A stretch of DNA of 64,000 nt from Hymenobacter sp. CRA2. GTDB lineage: Bacteria > Bacteroidota > Bacteroidia > Cytophagales > Hymenobacteraceae. The notes beneath the pieces are model-generated. The model was not told the origin of the DNA, searched no databases, and worked only from the letters and a program-made list of their open reading frames with translations. Shown here one piece after another: positions 8,388 to 17,310 of this stretch. Numbering within the stretch: the stretch's first letter is position 1; each line of letters starts with the position of its first letter. Position numbers and translations under genes: made by a program. The stretch is taken from contig NZ_MVBC01000014.1 of the NCBI RefSeq assembly GCF_002007105.1, positions 83,521-147,520 of the forward strand, in the 5' to 3' direction.

Positions 8388-8972
8388 CTAGTGCTGCGTT
8401 GGTAGTTGCCGTGGCAGACCAGTAGCATCGGGTTTCCAGCCCAGGGTAGTCCGGGCTTCCTGCCGCACGCGCGTTTCCATAACCTGCTCGTTGAGCATAT
8501 CGAGGCTGGCCATGTGCACCGCGGAGCCTTTGGGATACAGAGGCTCGAGGAGCACGTACGTGCGCCGGCCCAGCCAATAGTAGCTGCCCGCCCCATCCCC
8601 GGCGCGCGGCGGACCAAACTGCTTTGTGAGAGCCGCCAGGAGCAGTTCGGGGCTGATGCGGCGGTCGTAGTCGCAGGTGATGCCGATAAAGCGGCCGTTG
8701 CGCACCCAGTACGTGGGCCGCGTAGGGGCGCCGGCTATCAGCGTGTCTTGGCCCTGTTGGTAGAGCTTGGTGGTTTTCCAGCGCTTGCCCACCCCCGAGC
8801 CGGTGGGCCGTAGCCCCCGGTTCGGCGCTGGTTCCGTACCGAAGCGGATGCCTCCTACCTGATAAGCGCTGTCGAAAGCCGCCATGCCGGGCATGGGCCC
8901 GCCAGGCTCCTGCGCCTGGCCAGATAGCGCACAGCCCAGCAAGCCACAGGCCAGCACCACGCGTTTTTTCAC
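8388..8972 (-). CDS. Hypothetical secreted protein
   Basis: This 194-residue protein begins with a clear signal peptide (KKRVVLACGLLGCALSGQAQ). The mature part has mixed alpha/beta character with one Cys (GITCDYDRR). No family was recognised. The start is GTG at 8972, overlapping the stop of the SpoIIE-type phosphatase gene upstream (GTGA), so it is almost certainly translated as the last gene of that unit. Why a periplasmic protein is coupled to a phosphatase is unclear. Confidence 0.6.
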   Translation of the reverse strand: MKKRVVLACGLLGCALSGQAQEPGGPMPGMAAFDSAYQVGGIRFGTEPAPNRGLRPTGSGVGKRWKTTKLYQQGQDTLIAGAPTRPTYWVRNGRFIGITCDYDRRISPELLLAALTKQFGPPRAGDGAGSYYWLGRRTYVLLEPLYPKGSAVHMASLDMLNEQVMETRVRQEARTTLGWKPDATGLPRQLPTQH

Positions 8973-10237
8973 CGGAAGCGGCAGGTCAGGATGGTGATGT
9001 CGTCGGCGTAGTGCGTGCCTTTGACGTTGAAGGCCGTGATGCGGCGCAGCAACTCCTCGTGCAGCTTGGGCAGCGGCAGATAGCGCTGTTCCTGCATCGT
9101 GCGCAGCACGCCTTCCTCGCCAAACTCGTCGCCGGCTTCGTTGAACACTTCCGTCAGGCCGTCAGTGTAGTTGAGCAGCAGGCTGTGGGCGGGCACTTCC
9201 AGGCGGCCCACTTTCAGCATGGGCAGATCTTCCATCACGCCGAGCATGATGGTACCCGTTTTGAGGGCCTGCACCGGGCCCTGCCCCACGTCAGGAAGCA
9301 GCAGCGGGTCGTTGTGGCCGGCGTTGACGTACTCCAGCTGCCGGGTGCTGCGGTCGTACACGCCGAAGAAAGCCGTGATAAACCGGTCGCCGCCGGAGTT
9401 GCGGAAGATGAGGTTGTTCAGCTCGCTTACCACCGTGGCCAAGTTGGCCTGTTGGCGCAGCAGCGTGCGCAGCCCGGCCTGGAAGTTCGACATGAGCAGC
9501 GAGGCGCCCACGCCCTTGCCCGATACGTCGGCCACGCAGAACAGGAAGCGTTCCTTATCGATGGCCACCACGTCGTAGAAGTCGCCGCCGACGGCCGTGT
9601 GCGGCACGTAGGTGGCGTGCACGGCCACGTGCGCGTCGTTGGGCAGCTTGTTGGGGAAGAGCATGGCCTGCACTTCCTGGGCAATTTCAATCTCCTTGCG
9701 CACGGCGGCGGCCTGCACCTGCTGGCGCACCAGCCGCCGCGACGACACCGCGCCGAGCAGAATCTGGCTCAGCGACTCGATGAACGTGACGGCTTCGCGG
9801 CGGGCCTCCATGGTGCCGGTGTAGTTCTGGTGCGGCAACCCGATGAACACGAGGCCGAGCAGCTGGTCGCTCTGGCGCACGGGCAGCACCGAGGCAAAGT
9901 GCTGCCAGGGGCTGCCCAGCTCCAGGTCGGCCACGTCGACGGGGTGCTCCGGGGGGAAGCGTTGCAGTTGCTCGGGCAGGGTGATGCCGCGGAAATCGGG
10001 CATGCCGGGCCCGAAAGCTACTGGGCAGCGCCATTGGCCGTCTTCGGCCACGTACACGGCCAGCTGCCGCACGCCGAGCTGCCCGAGCAGGGTAAACTGG
10101 AAAATCTTGTAGAGGTTCTCGTCACTGGGCTCGCCGTTGATGGACTGGGTAATTTCCAGCAAGGCGGCAAGCTCCCGCTCCTTCAGCTTCAGCAGAAGGT
10201 GCTCCTCTTGGGTGAGCGGGGGCAGCGAATGGGCCAT
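8969..10237 (-). CDS. GAF-domain PP2C/SpoIIE-type serine phosphatase
   Basis: The protein has 422 residues. Residues 1-35 are helical, 35-190 form a GAF-like sensor, a linking helix (RKEIEIAQEVQAMLFP) follows, and the C-terminus is a SpoIIE/RsbU-type PPM phosphatase with GGDFYDVV, VADVSGKGVGASLLM and HYADDITILTCR. The metal-ligand aspartates are present. Such proteins dephosphorylate anti-sigma antagonists or other Ser/Thr-phosphorylated partners in partner-switching pathways. No STAS protein or anti-sigma kinase gene lies beside it, so its partner must be elsewhere. Confidence 0.88.
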   Translation of the reverse strand: MAHSLPPLTQEEHLLLKLKERELAALLEITQSINGEPSDENLYKIFQFTLLGQLGVRQLAVYVAEDGQWRCPVAFGPGMPDFRGITLPEQLQRFPPEHPVDVADLELGSPWQHFASVLPVRQSDQLLGLVFIGLPHQNYTGTMEARREAVTFIESLSQILLGAVSSRRLVRQQVQAAAVRKEIEIAQEVQAMLFPNKLPNDAHVAVHATYVPHTAVGGDFYDVVAIDKERFLFCVADVSGKGVGASLLMSNFQAGLRTLLRQQANLATVVSELNNLIFRNSGGDRFITAFFGVYDRSTRQLEYVNAGHNDPLLLPDVGQGPVQALKTGTIMLGVMEDLPMLKVGRLEVPAHSLLLNYTDGLTEVFNEAGDEFGEEGVLRTMQEQRYLPLPKLHEELLRRITAFNVKGTHYADDITILTCRFR

Positions 10238-10348
10238 AGGGGCAGGGTCTGAGTTAGCGAGGGCAGAAGTTTAAGAGTTATTGAAAAGGAGGTTTCTGAG
10301 GCAGAACGTAACTCATAAACTCCTCCCTCACTAACTCCTCAACTGACC

Positions 10349-11530
10349 TCACTGAAGGGGCGTTTTAGGGTCGTAAGCGTCGCGCAGGCCGTTGCCGAGC
10401 AGGTTAAAGCTAAGCACCAGCAGGCTAATAGCCGCGCCCGGCAGCAGCGTAAGCCACAAACCGGCCTGGGTGCCCAGAAGTTGGAACCCTTCGTTCACCA
10501 TCAGGCCCCACGAGGGAGCCGGCGGCTGCACGCCCAGCCCGAGGAAGCTCAGGCCGGCTTCGAGCAGGATGGCGGCGGCGAAGTTGCTGGTGGCAATGAC
10601 AATGAGCGGACCGAGCAGATTGGGGAGCAGGTGGCGCACCAGCAAGCGGCTCGTCGGTAAGCCCAATACGCGGCCGGCCTCCACGAAGGTTTTCTCCCGC
10701 AGGCTCAGCAGTTGCCCGCGCACCACCCGCGCTACGTCGACCCACATAGTCAGGCCCACGGCTACGAAGCTGGTCCACACGCCTTTGGAGCCGAATGCCA
10801 GCGAAATAGCAATGACCAGCATAATGCCCGGAATACTCCATACTACCGTCATCACGCCCAGCAGCAGGGAGTCGAGCCAGCCACCGGCGTAGCCCGCTAT
10901 AGCCCCCACGGCCACGCCGATGGCCAGCGAGATGAGCACCGCGACCAGGCCAATGCCGAGGGAAATGCGGGTGCCCAGCAGCAGACGGCTCAGCTCGTCG
11001 CGGCCGGCTTTGTCGGTGCCCAGCCAGTAGGTGCGCTGCACGAGGTGGTTTTGCTCGATTTCGGCGCGCAGCGCGGCGGCCGGGCCGGCGTGCCCCGTTA
11101 CCTGCGACAATGCGTAGCGCCGCTCGGCCTCGGGCAGGGCGCCGGGGGCCTGAAAGGGCTGCGCCACGAGCGTATCCCCCACCACGTGCCAGCCCCCGAT
11201 GGGCACTTCGGCAAACTGCGCCGGGCTACCGCCCAACCAGCGGCGGCCCAGGTTGCCGGCTTCTTCGCCCGCCGAGTCGGGCATAGCGAGGCGCAGAATG
11301 GTGGCCCGAAAGCCCGGCGGCTGCTTCTGCAACTGCACCAGGCTGTTGTTGGCATCGGGGGTGCTGTCGGGCAGCACGAGGTAGCCCAGAATGGCTACCA
11401 GGGCGCACAGGGCAATAAACAGCGCCCCGGCCATGGCGGGCTGGTTGCGCAGCAGCCGCCGGCGCACGTAGTAGCCGGGGGTGCGCACGGGCGCCGCAGT
11501 GGGTGCGGCCGCAACGGTGGGCGCGGCCAT
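10349..11530 (-). CDS. ABC transporter permease, peptide/nickel type (DppC/OppC-like)
   Basis: This 393-residue inner-membrane permease has an N-terminal OppC-like helix, then an unusually long periplasmic insertion of about 120 residues (roughly 60-180), then the binding-protein-dependent transport domain. WLGTDKAGRDELSR and the EAA loop EAGRVLGLPTSRLLVRHLLP, which docks on the ATPase, are clear. GLSFLGLGVQPP near the C-terminus is diagnostic of DppC-type permeases. The partner permease, ATPases and binding protein are not in this window. It is translationally coupled (TAATG) to the small gene upstream. Confidence 0.87.
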   Translation of the reverse strand: MAAPTVAAAPTAAPVRTPGYYVRRRLLRNQPAMAGALFIALCALVAILGYLVLPDSTPDANNSLVQLQKQPPGFRATILRLAMPDSAGEEAGNLGRRWLGGSPAQFAEVPIGGWHVVGDTLVAQPFQAPGALPEAERRYALSQVTGHAGPAAALRAEIEQNHLVQRTYWLGTDKAGRDELSRLLLGTRISLGIGLVAVLISLAIGVAVGAIAGYAGGWLDSLLLGVMTVVWSIPGIMLVIAISLAFGSKGVWTSFVAVGLTMWVDVARVVRGQLLSLREKTFVEAGRVLGLPTSRLLVRHLLPNLLGPLIVIATSNFAAAILLEAGLSFLGLGVQPPAPSWGLMVNEGFQLLGTQAGLWLTLLPGAAISLLVLSFNLLGNGLRDAYDPKTPLQ

Positions 11531-11787
11531 TAGCGCGTGTTGTGTTGCAACAGGCCTTCCTTCGTGGCCAGGAAAAAGCAGTCCTGGCGCAGGGCGCCGA
11601 ACGAGGTGGGCTCGTAAGCCAGCTCCGTGTCGGGGTCGGGCCAGAAGCAGCGCACGAGGCCCTGCTCCAGCAGGCCGCGCAGCTGTTGCTCCAGCTCGGG
11701 GGCCGTCAGGCCGGTGCGCTGCTGCAGGTCGGGGAAGGAAGTGACGAAGTACAGTTCGTCGAGGATATCGAATTCGGCGTCGGTCAC
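11530..11787 (-). CDS. Small hypothetical protein, possible winged-helix fold
   Basis: This 85-residue acidic protein has alternating helices and a pattern (LDELYFVTSFPDLQQRTGLTPEL-like, then a hairpin and FFLATKEGLLQHN) reminiscent of a small winged helix. The fold is a guess. Its stop codon overlaps the ATG of the permease, so the two are translated together. It could be a regulator or an assembly factor for the permease, but no function can be assigned. Confidence 0.55.
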   Translation of the reverse strand: MTDAEFDILDELYFVTSFPDLQQRTGLTAPELEQQLRGLLEQGLVRCFWPDPDTELAYEPTSFGALRQDCFFLATKEGLLQHNTR

Positions 11788-11868
11788 GGCGGAAGGCTCA
11801 GCGGATGATGGGCAAAGGTATCATCGGCGGGGCAGGAATGCGAAGCCCTTTACCATCCCCCGGCGGGT

Positions 11869-12465
11869 TTAATCCGCAGCGGCTACGGCCGGCGCGTACA
11901 TAGCTGGTCCGTCAGGACGCCCTTCCTGCGCGCGGACGTATTGGACGATGCTCTCAATTTCCTGGTCGCTGAGCGCGAAGCTGGGCATCTGCTGCTTCTG
12001 ATACTGGTTGAAGAGCTTCACCGCGTACTCGTCGCCGCTGGCTACCACTTTGCTGGAGTTCTTCACCCACTTGATAATCCACGGCAGCGGGCGGCGCTTC
12101 TCAAGGCCCGCCAAGGCCGGCCCTATCACTACGTCGTTGACGGCGTGGCACTGGGCGCAGTTGCTTTTGAACAGGGCGTCGCCGGCCGCAACGGCTTCCG
12201 CATCGGCGGGCGTCAGGTTCAGAGAAGCCAGGTGCAACGAATCGGCTTGCGGCGAGTGGGCCAGCTGGGTCGAATCGAGCAACTGTTCACTCGGGACGGG
12301 CTCTTGTTCAGCGGCTACTACTGGCCCCGACTCAAGGCCGGTAGCCGTCAGGAACAAGACGACAAGGCTGCAGACGAGCAGGGCAACAGCAGCTGGAAAT
12401 ACCAGCGTCAGGGCATTACGGGACATGGCGAAGCGGGATTGAATGGCACTAATGAAATCGGCCAA
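11869..12465 (-). CDS. Membrane-anchored c-type cytochrome
   Basis: The protein has 198 residues. A hydrophobic helix near residues 18-40 anchors it, a low-complexity linker follows, and a single-haem cytochrome c domain covers about 85-185. The haem site is CAQCH and a likely axial Met lies in QQMPSFALSDQEI. It would carry electrons in the periplasm. No oxidase or other redox gene adjoins it. The fold resembles the mono-haem class I cytochromes common in Bacteroidota. Confidence 0.88.
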   Translation of the reverse strand: MADFISAIQSRFAMSRNALTLVFPAAVALLVCSLVVLFLTATGLESGPVVAAEQEPVPSEQLLDSTQLAHSPQADSLHLASLNLTPADAEAVAAGDALFKSNCAQCHAVNDVVIGPALAGLEKRRPLPWIIKWVKNSSKVVASGDEYAVKLFNQYQKQQMPSFALSDQEIESIVQYVRAQEGRPDGPAMYAPAVAAAD

Positions 12466-12495
12466 AAAGTACCCCTCGCGCCGTTATGAGCCAAG

Positions 12496-13674
12496 CTAAT
12501 TCTGCGGTTTTTGCACTACTTGGCGGTCCTTCCAGCGGTAACTGCCGCGCAGGCCCAGCAGCCCCACTGCCAGGGCGTACGGCGGGTACACCAGTTGTAG
12601 CAGCGGCACCCACATCAGCCACCGGCGGCGCCGAAAAAACCGTAGTACCGGCGCCAGAAACAGCACATCGGCGCCGAGCTTCAGCGCCCACCCAGCCGCA
12701 GCCCACGGCCACAGGACCGGCTGCCAAAGAAGTATCAGCATCAGTAACCACAAGGCCACGTTGGCACCGAGTACCACCAGGGCCAGGCGGCGCGAAGCCG
12801 GGCTTTGGTAGTGTCGCCACTTGCTGGCCCAGCGCACCCGCTGCTGCAGCAAAGCCCCAAGGGTAGGCTGCGCAGCTGTTTGCACCACGGCGGCGGCTTC
12901 GCACAGAAACCGGATGCCGCCGGGGTGCCGCGCCGCTATTTTGTGGAGCAGAAACTCGTCGTCGCCGCTGGGTACGTGCGCATTGCCCTGGAAACCACCC
13001 ACGGCGGCAAAAGTGGCGCGGCGGTAGGCCAGGTTGGCACCGTTGCACATGGTGGGAATCCGCAGCGCAATGCTGGCCGCGCCGGTTCCCACCAGGGCGG
13101 CCAACTCCAAACTTTGCAGTTCGGCCAGCAACCCGGTGCCCGTCAGCAGCACCGGCCCGCTGATAAAGTGCACGTCGGGCTGATTCAGATAAGCACTGTA
13201 GGCCGCCAGCCAACCTTCGGCCACCCGGCAATCAGCATCGGTGCAGACTACCCACGGCGCCTGCGTAGCGGCCAGGGCGGCCTCGATAGCGGCTTTTTTG
13301 CCGGTGCGCTGCCCCGGCAGCTCGACCAACGGCAGCAGACGCAGCGGGTAAGAGCTACTCTGGGCAGCGGTGCGCACCAGCTCGGGCGTAGCATCCGTGG
13401 AATGATCATCCACGACGATAACCTCGAACTGCCCACCCGTTTGCAGCCAGCTCTGCCGCTGCAAATCGGCCAGCAGCTGCGGCAGCGTGGCGGCTTCGTT
13501 GCGGGCCGCAATCAGCACGGCAACCTGCGGCGCATTGCCCGGCAGCGTTGGCTGACCGGGCCTTCCCGATGCGGCCGGGAGCCGCCGCCAGGCCTGGGCG
13601 TAGCGCGTGAATATCACTGCGTAGATCAGCGCCGGTACGCACGCAACGGCCGCCAGCCAGCCAGCTGCACTCAT
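12496..13674 (-). CDS. Glycosyltransferase family 2
   Basis: This 392-residue GT2 has an N-terminal membrane helix, VLIAARNEAATLPQLLADL, the DDHSTD nucleotide-binding motif, VCTDADCRV as the metal site and an R-V-R-W motif (LLQQRVRWASKWRHY) in place of QxxRW. Two or three C-terminal helices follow. Its ATG overlaps the stop of the upstream membrane-protein gene (ATGA). The pair may place a sugar on a lipid and then move or use it, but this is inference; the glycan is not identified. Confidence 0.85.
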   Translation of the reverse strand: MSAAGWLAAVACVPALIYAVIFTRYAQAWRRLPAASGRPGQPTLPGNAPQVAVLIAARNEAATLPQLLADLQRQSWLQTGGQFEVIVVDDHSTDATPELVRTAAQSSSYPLRLLPLVELPGQRTGKKAAIEAALAATQAPWVVCTDADCRVAEGWLAAYSAYLNQPDVHFISGPVLLTGTGLLAELQSLELAALVGTGAASIALRIPTMCNGANLAYRRATFAAVGGFQGNAHVPSGDDEFLLHKIAARHPGGIRFLCEAAAVVQTAAQPTLGALLQQRVRWASKWRHYQSPASRRLALVVLGANVALWLLMLILLWQPVLWPWAAAGWALKLGADVLFLAPVLRFFRRRRWLMWVPLLQLVYPPYALAVGLLGLRGSYRWKDRQVVQKPQN

Positions 13675-14624
13675 GCGGCCTGTTTGCGCTTACGCCCGCG
13701 CCGCAGCACCTTCAGGCGCAGCACGAACAGCAGCCCCGCGGCGCTGGGCAGGGCAATATTGAGCACCCACAAACTCAGGCTGGCCGACAGCACCGGCAGC
13801 ACCGGCAGCCCCAGCAGCCCGAACAGGTGCGTAGCCGACAGCTCCCGGGCCCCGACATCGGTGAGGGCATTGAGCGAAGGCACCAAGGACTTCAGCAGGA
13901 AGGTACCCGCAATGGCGGCCAGCGCGGCCCCCAGCGGCGCGTGGGCACCGTAGGCCCACAGCAGCAGACCAAACTGCGCCGTGAAGACCCCGTAGCGCAG
14001 CCCCGAGAGCAGTAGCACCTGCGTCAGCACCGAAGCCGGGTAGTGGGGCAGGTTGGCGGTGTAGCGCTGAAAACGCCGCAACGGCCGCCACTGCAGCACG
14101 GCCGCCAGCAGGTAGCGGCTGCGGTAGAGCGGCAGGAGCAGCAATAGGTTGCCGAGCACGGCCGTCAGGCCCAGGCCGGCGGCCACCAGCGGATACTGCG
14201 GCCCGAGGTAGCGCGTCACGAAGTACAGCACCCCGGCCGACCCGGCCAGCAGGGTAATAACCAGCTGGCAGTAACGGCCCAAAAATACGGCGCCTAAGGC
14301 TTCGGGTCGGCGGTTTTTCAGCTCCAGCAGCCGCCCGGCGTAGTCGCCCACGCGGTTGGGCGTCACGAAGCCGAGCGTGAGGCCGGTGAGCACCGCCCGA
14401 AAGCTGCGGCCGAACGACACGGGCTCCAGGTGCCGCGCCAGGCGCCACCACTTGGCCGCTTCCAGAGCCCAGTTTACGGGCACGAGCAGCAGGGCCAGCA
14501 AGGCCGGCGTGCGCTCAGCATCGGTGATGAGCCCGCGCCAGGCGGCGGCCGTGGCGGCATCGGCTACTACCGATTGCCAGAGCAAAGCCAGCGTGAGCAG
14601 CGTGACAGCCACTTTGCCCAGCAC
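13671..14624 (-). CDS. Lysylphosphatidylglycerol synthase-like membrane protein (UPF0104)
   Basis: This polytopic protein has about eight helices and the pattern of the flippase-like part of MprF/UPF0104 proteins: NWALEAAKWWRLARHLEPV, the R-V-G-D-Y-A-G-R-L signature and SLNALTDVGARELSA. The LPG-synthesising soluble domain is absent, so it is not an aminoacyl-PG synthase. A transport or flipping role is inferred from the family. The start is uncertain. GTG at 14624 gives 317 residues; the frame stays open further upstream but runs antisense into ruvC with no convincing start. Confidence 0.75.
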   Translation of the reverse strand: MLGKVAVTLLTLALLWQSVVADAATAAAWRGLITDAERTPALLALLLVPVNWALEAAKWWRLARHLEPVSFGRSFRAVLTGLTLGFVTPNRVGDYAGRLLELKNRRPEALGAVFLGRYCQLVITLLAGSAGVLYFVTRYLGPQYPLVAAGLGLTAVLGNLLLLLPLYRSRYLLAAVLQWRPLRRFQRYTANLPHYPASVLTQVLLLSGLRYGVFTAQFGLLLWAYGAHAPLGAALAAIAGTFLLKSLVPSLNALTDVGARELSATHLFGLLGLPVLPVLSASLSLWVLNIALPSAAGLLFVLRLKVLRRGRKRKQAA

Positions 14625-14682
14625 GACCCAGGGGCGCAGGTCGCGCCGCCGAGTTTTTGGGGCGTGCCGGGGTTTCGTTGCG

Positions 14683-14690
14683 TAACTTTG
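14683..14690 (+). promoter_or_regulatory. Candidate -7 box for ruvC
   Basis: TAACTTTG matches TAnnTTTG and lies seven bases before the ruvC ATG. A TTTTTG at 14654-14659 could act as a -33 element at the long end of the usual spacing. The implied transcript would have almost no leader. Confidence 0.5.
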
Positions 14691-14696
14691 TGGTAG

Positions 14697-15332
14697 ATGG
14701 CCGTTTTCCCCTCCCCCGCTTCCCTGGACCTGCCCAAGATTATCATGGGCGTCGACCCCGGCACCCAGATCATGGGCTACGCCGTTATTGAGGTCACCGG
14801 GCAGCGCGTGCAGGTGCTGCGCTACGACGTCATCAATCTCAAGGCGTTTGGGTCCAATCACGCGGTAAAATTAAAGAAGATCTTCGACCGCATGATCGAG
14901 CTCATCGAGGAGTTCCTCCCCGACGAGCTGGCCATCGAAGCACCCTTTTACGGGGCCAACGTGCAGAGCATGCTCAAGCTCGGCCGGGCGCAGGGCGTGG
15001 CCATTGCCGCCTGCCTTTCGCGCCAGATTCCCTACGTGGAATACGCCCCGACGAAGGTAAAGCAGTCGGTGACGGGCACCGGCGCGGCCTCCAAGGAACA
15101 AGTAGCCAGCATGCTGCGCCAGACGCTGAACCTGCCCGCGGAGGACGCCCCCAAGTTTTTCGACGCCACCGATGCCCTGGCCGTGGCCATGTGCCACCAC
15201 CACCAGAAGGGCAACAACGTGAAAGCCGGCGGCAAGAGCTGGGGCAAGTTCCTGGCCGACAACCCCGATAAGATGGCTGCGCCGGTGGCCGGCAAAAAGG
15301 CCGTAGCCGCCCGCAAGAAGCCGGCCGCGTAA
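14697..15332 (+). CDS. ruvC: Holliday junction endonuclease RuvC
   Basis: This 211-residue resolvase cuts Holliday junctions during recombination and repair. The RNase H-like active site is visible: MGVDPGTQIMGYAVIE with the first Asp, ELAIEAPFYGANVQSMLKLG with the Glu, and DATDALAVAMCHHH with the final Asp pair. A basic Lys/Ala-rich tail of about 30 residues follows the core, as is common in GC-rich relatives. ATG at 14697 is preferred; one at 14745 would remove residues ahead of strand one. ruvA and ruvB are not in the window. Confidence 0.95.
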   Translation: MAVFPSPASLDLPKIIMGVDPGTQIMGYAVIEVTGQRVQVLRYDVINLKAFGSNHAVKLKKIFDRMIELIEEFLPDELAIEAPFYGANVQSMLKLGRAQGVAIAACLSRQIPYVEYAPTKVKQSVTGTGAASKEQVASMLRQTLNLPAEDAPKFFDATDALAVAMCHHHQKGNNVKAGGKSWGKFLADNPDKMAAPVAGKKAVAARKKPAA

Positions 15333-15349
15333 GCGGCCTCACGGCTGCT

Positions 15350-15763
15350 TCAGAACCCTAACTCTTCCAATAAGCTTTGCGCCCGTTGGTCGGCTTCTTC
15401 GGCCTGCTCGTTGGGCGTGGGTTGCCGGGCAATGCGGCGCAGCTCCTGCCGTATTTCCTCGTCAATGCTGCTTACGCGGGCCCTGCCGATGACGAGCCCC
15501 ATGAAAAAGTATTTCCAGAGACCATCGGACCCACGCAGAATGCGAAGAACATCCTCCCTGATAGCAGGCAGGTGCTTTGCCAGCGCCTTCCCTACCCCGT
15601 AGGCGACGGGCCAGTTGCCGTCCTGGGTCCAGGATAACAATTCGTCGCGGTTTGCCAGAATCTGTGCTTCCGTGGCGTGGCGCAGGTTTTTCACAGCCTG
15701 CTCGTCGCCCTTGTGTTCGGGCACAATGCCCTCCGTATTCTCCTGACTTTGTGCTGACTCCAT
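15350..15763 (-). CDS. DUF5071 domain-containing protein
   Basis: This 137-residue soluble, mostly helical protein has the DUF5071 pattern: IVPEHKGDEQAV near the N-terminus, LLSWTQDGNWPVA, and GLWKYFFMGLVI before a charged C-terminal helix. The family has HEAT-like helices and no established function. It lies downstream of the remnant described next and on the same strand. Confidence 0.7.
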   Translation of the reverse strand: MESAQSQENTEGIVPEHKGDEQAVKNLRHATEAQILANRDELLSWTQDGNWPVAYGVGKALAKHLPAIREDVLRILRGSDGLWKYFFMGLVIGRARVSSIDEEIRQELRRIARQPTPNEQAEEADQRAQSLLEELGF

Positions 15764-15772
15764 CGAACAGTG

Positions 15773-16290
15773 CTATTTAGGCCACGCGTAATTCTTCGAC
15801 CACTCCTGAAACCCCTCCACCTGCGCCGTGTGCGCCTGCAGCCACCGCTGCACGTCGGGCTGATCGGTGTGGGCCGCGCGGATGAGATAGGTGAAGGCGG
15901 GCACGAAATCCTTGCGCTTCATTTCGAGGAAGTAGGGCACGTAATACTCCCACACGAAGCCTTTGTGGCTGCCGCTGCCCTGCTCGGCAAGGCTGCCGAT
16001 GAGGTCGTTAAACTTTTCGGCCATGCGGGCCGTGGGCGTTTTGTCCTTGTTTTTGTCGTCGTAGTCCAGGGCGGCCATCATCGAGAGCAGCATCTGGGTC
16101 TGGGCGAAGTTGTCGGCGCCCTTGCCTTTTTTGGCGTCGTCCAGCGTCTGTCGGCTGATGTTGATGTTTTTCTCGCCGGTTTTTCGGTACCGGCCTGCAT
16201 GAGCCGGTCCAGGCGCGGCAGGTACTTTTCGGCCCGCGGGCCCTGCGGCTCCAGCACCAGGAAGCGCGTCAGTTCCAGGAGGGCAGCTCT
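15773..16290 (-). pseudogene. Truncated, frameshifted remnant of a hypothetical protein gene
   Basis: Two reading frames make one sensible protein if one base is restored. The first (to about 16190) ends RAEKYLPRLDRLMQAGTEK. The second resumes in the sense KNINISRQTLDDAKKGKG and continues through the intact 106-residue frame ending SKNYAWPK at 15773. The break is at a short A-run near 16186-16190 (GAAAAACCGG on the coding strand), consistent with loss of one A. The 5' part is also missing, because the frame begins inside the end of the PhzF gene. The remnant looks helical and repeat-like. I do not recognise its family. Confidence 0.7.
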
Positions 16291-17078
16291 ATTTCGCCGC
16301 GCAGGTAGGTTACGGCGTAGCCGCTGATGAGCACCCGCTCGCCGTGCAGCTCGCACCACAAGTCGCCGCCGCGGGCCGATACCTGACGGGCATGCAGCTG
16401 CGTTTTGCCGAGGCGCGCGGCCCAGTACGGCACCAGTTGCGTGTGGCCCGAGCCGGTAACCGGGTCTTCGGGCACGCCCACGCGGGGCCCGAACCAGCGC
16501 GACACAAAATCGACGCCGCCCGCGCCGGGCGCCGTGGCAATGACGCCGCGGTATTCCACCTTGGCCAGGTGCGTCATGCTGGGACGAAGAGCCAGTACTT
16601 CGGCTTCGGTATCGAATACGGCCACCAGATCAGGGCCGGCCAGGATGCTCAGGGGCGTAGCGCGCAGGCCGTCGAGCAGGCCGTCGGGGTGCTGGGTGAG
16701 CGGCTGCGGCGGCTGGGCCGGAAAGTCGAGGGTGAGCAGGCCACCGGGCTGCTGCCGCACGTGCAGCGGGCCGCTTTGCGAGTGAAATGTGAGCACCTCG
16801 ACCGTGGCGCCCAGGTGGCGAAACAACACGTGGGCGGTGGCCAGCGTGGCGTGCCCGCACAGGGCCACCTCCACGGCGGGCGTAAACCAGCGCAACTCGT
16901 ACTCGGCCGCGGTGCCGGCGCGGGGCACGAAGAAGGCGGTTTCGGCAAGATTATTTTCGGCAGCAATGGCCTGCATGGTGTCGGCAGGCAGCCACTCGGC
17001 CAGCGGGCACACGGCGGCGGGGTTGCCGGCAAATACTTTATCGGTAAAGGCGTCGACCTGGTAGATGGGTAGCGTCAT
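16269..17078 (-). CDS. PhzF family isomerase-like protein
   Basis: This 269-residue protein has the two-fold PhzF/diaminopimelate-epimerase-like fold. QVDAFTDKVFAGNPAAVCPL at the start and the catalytic Glu in NNLAETAFFV are typical, as are WFTPAVEVALCGHATLATAHV and DPVTGSGHTQLVPYWAARLG. The family isomerises small metabolites; PhzF itself acts in phenazine synthesis, but no phenazine genes are present, so the substrate is unknown. ATG at 17078 fits the family N-terminus; longer frames upstream are not used. Its 3' end overlaps the remnant at 15773-16290. Confidence 0.9.
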   Translation of the reverse strand: MTLPIYQVDAFTDKVFAGNPAAVCPLAEWLPADTMQAIAAENNLAETAFFVPRAGTAAEYELRWFTPAVEVALCGHATLATAHVLFRHLGATVEVLTFHSQSGPLHVRQQPGGLLTLDFPAQPPQPLTQHPDGLLDGLRATPLSILAGPDLVAVFDTEAEVLALRPSMTHLAKVEYRGVIATAPGAGGVDFVSRWFGPRVGVPEDPVTGSGHTQLVPYWAARLGKTQLHARQVSARGGDLWCELHGERVLISGYAVTYLRGEIELPSWN

Positions 17079-17310
17079 GGAAAAAGCAGGGTAAACGGCC
17101 GGCACCAAAAGCTGGCGCAGCGAAGCTAGGTATTTCGTGATTTTCGCCGCATGTTTCGGGGTCAAAGGTGTGCTCAAGGCCGACCCGCGGACAACTTCAC
17201 ACTATTTTTTATACCCCGCGCAACCCACCCCGGGGCCGCCCGGTCATGGGTGCAGAAGGCTGTTTTATTCCGGAGTGTACGCTTTCCCCTCGCCGTCTAA
17301 TTAGTACGCT

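Noticed and set aside
8969..10252. Plus-strand frame opposite the phosphatase gene
   Set aside because: It is a shadow of the SpoIIE-type gene with low-complexity translation.
13671..14861. Longest version of the LPG-synthase-like gene
   Set aside because: Its first 80 codons are antisense to ruvC and give unlikely sequence; GTG at 14624 is preferred.
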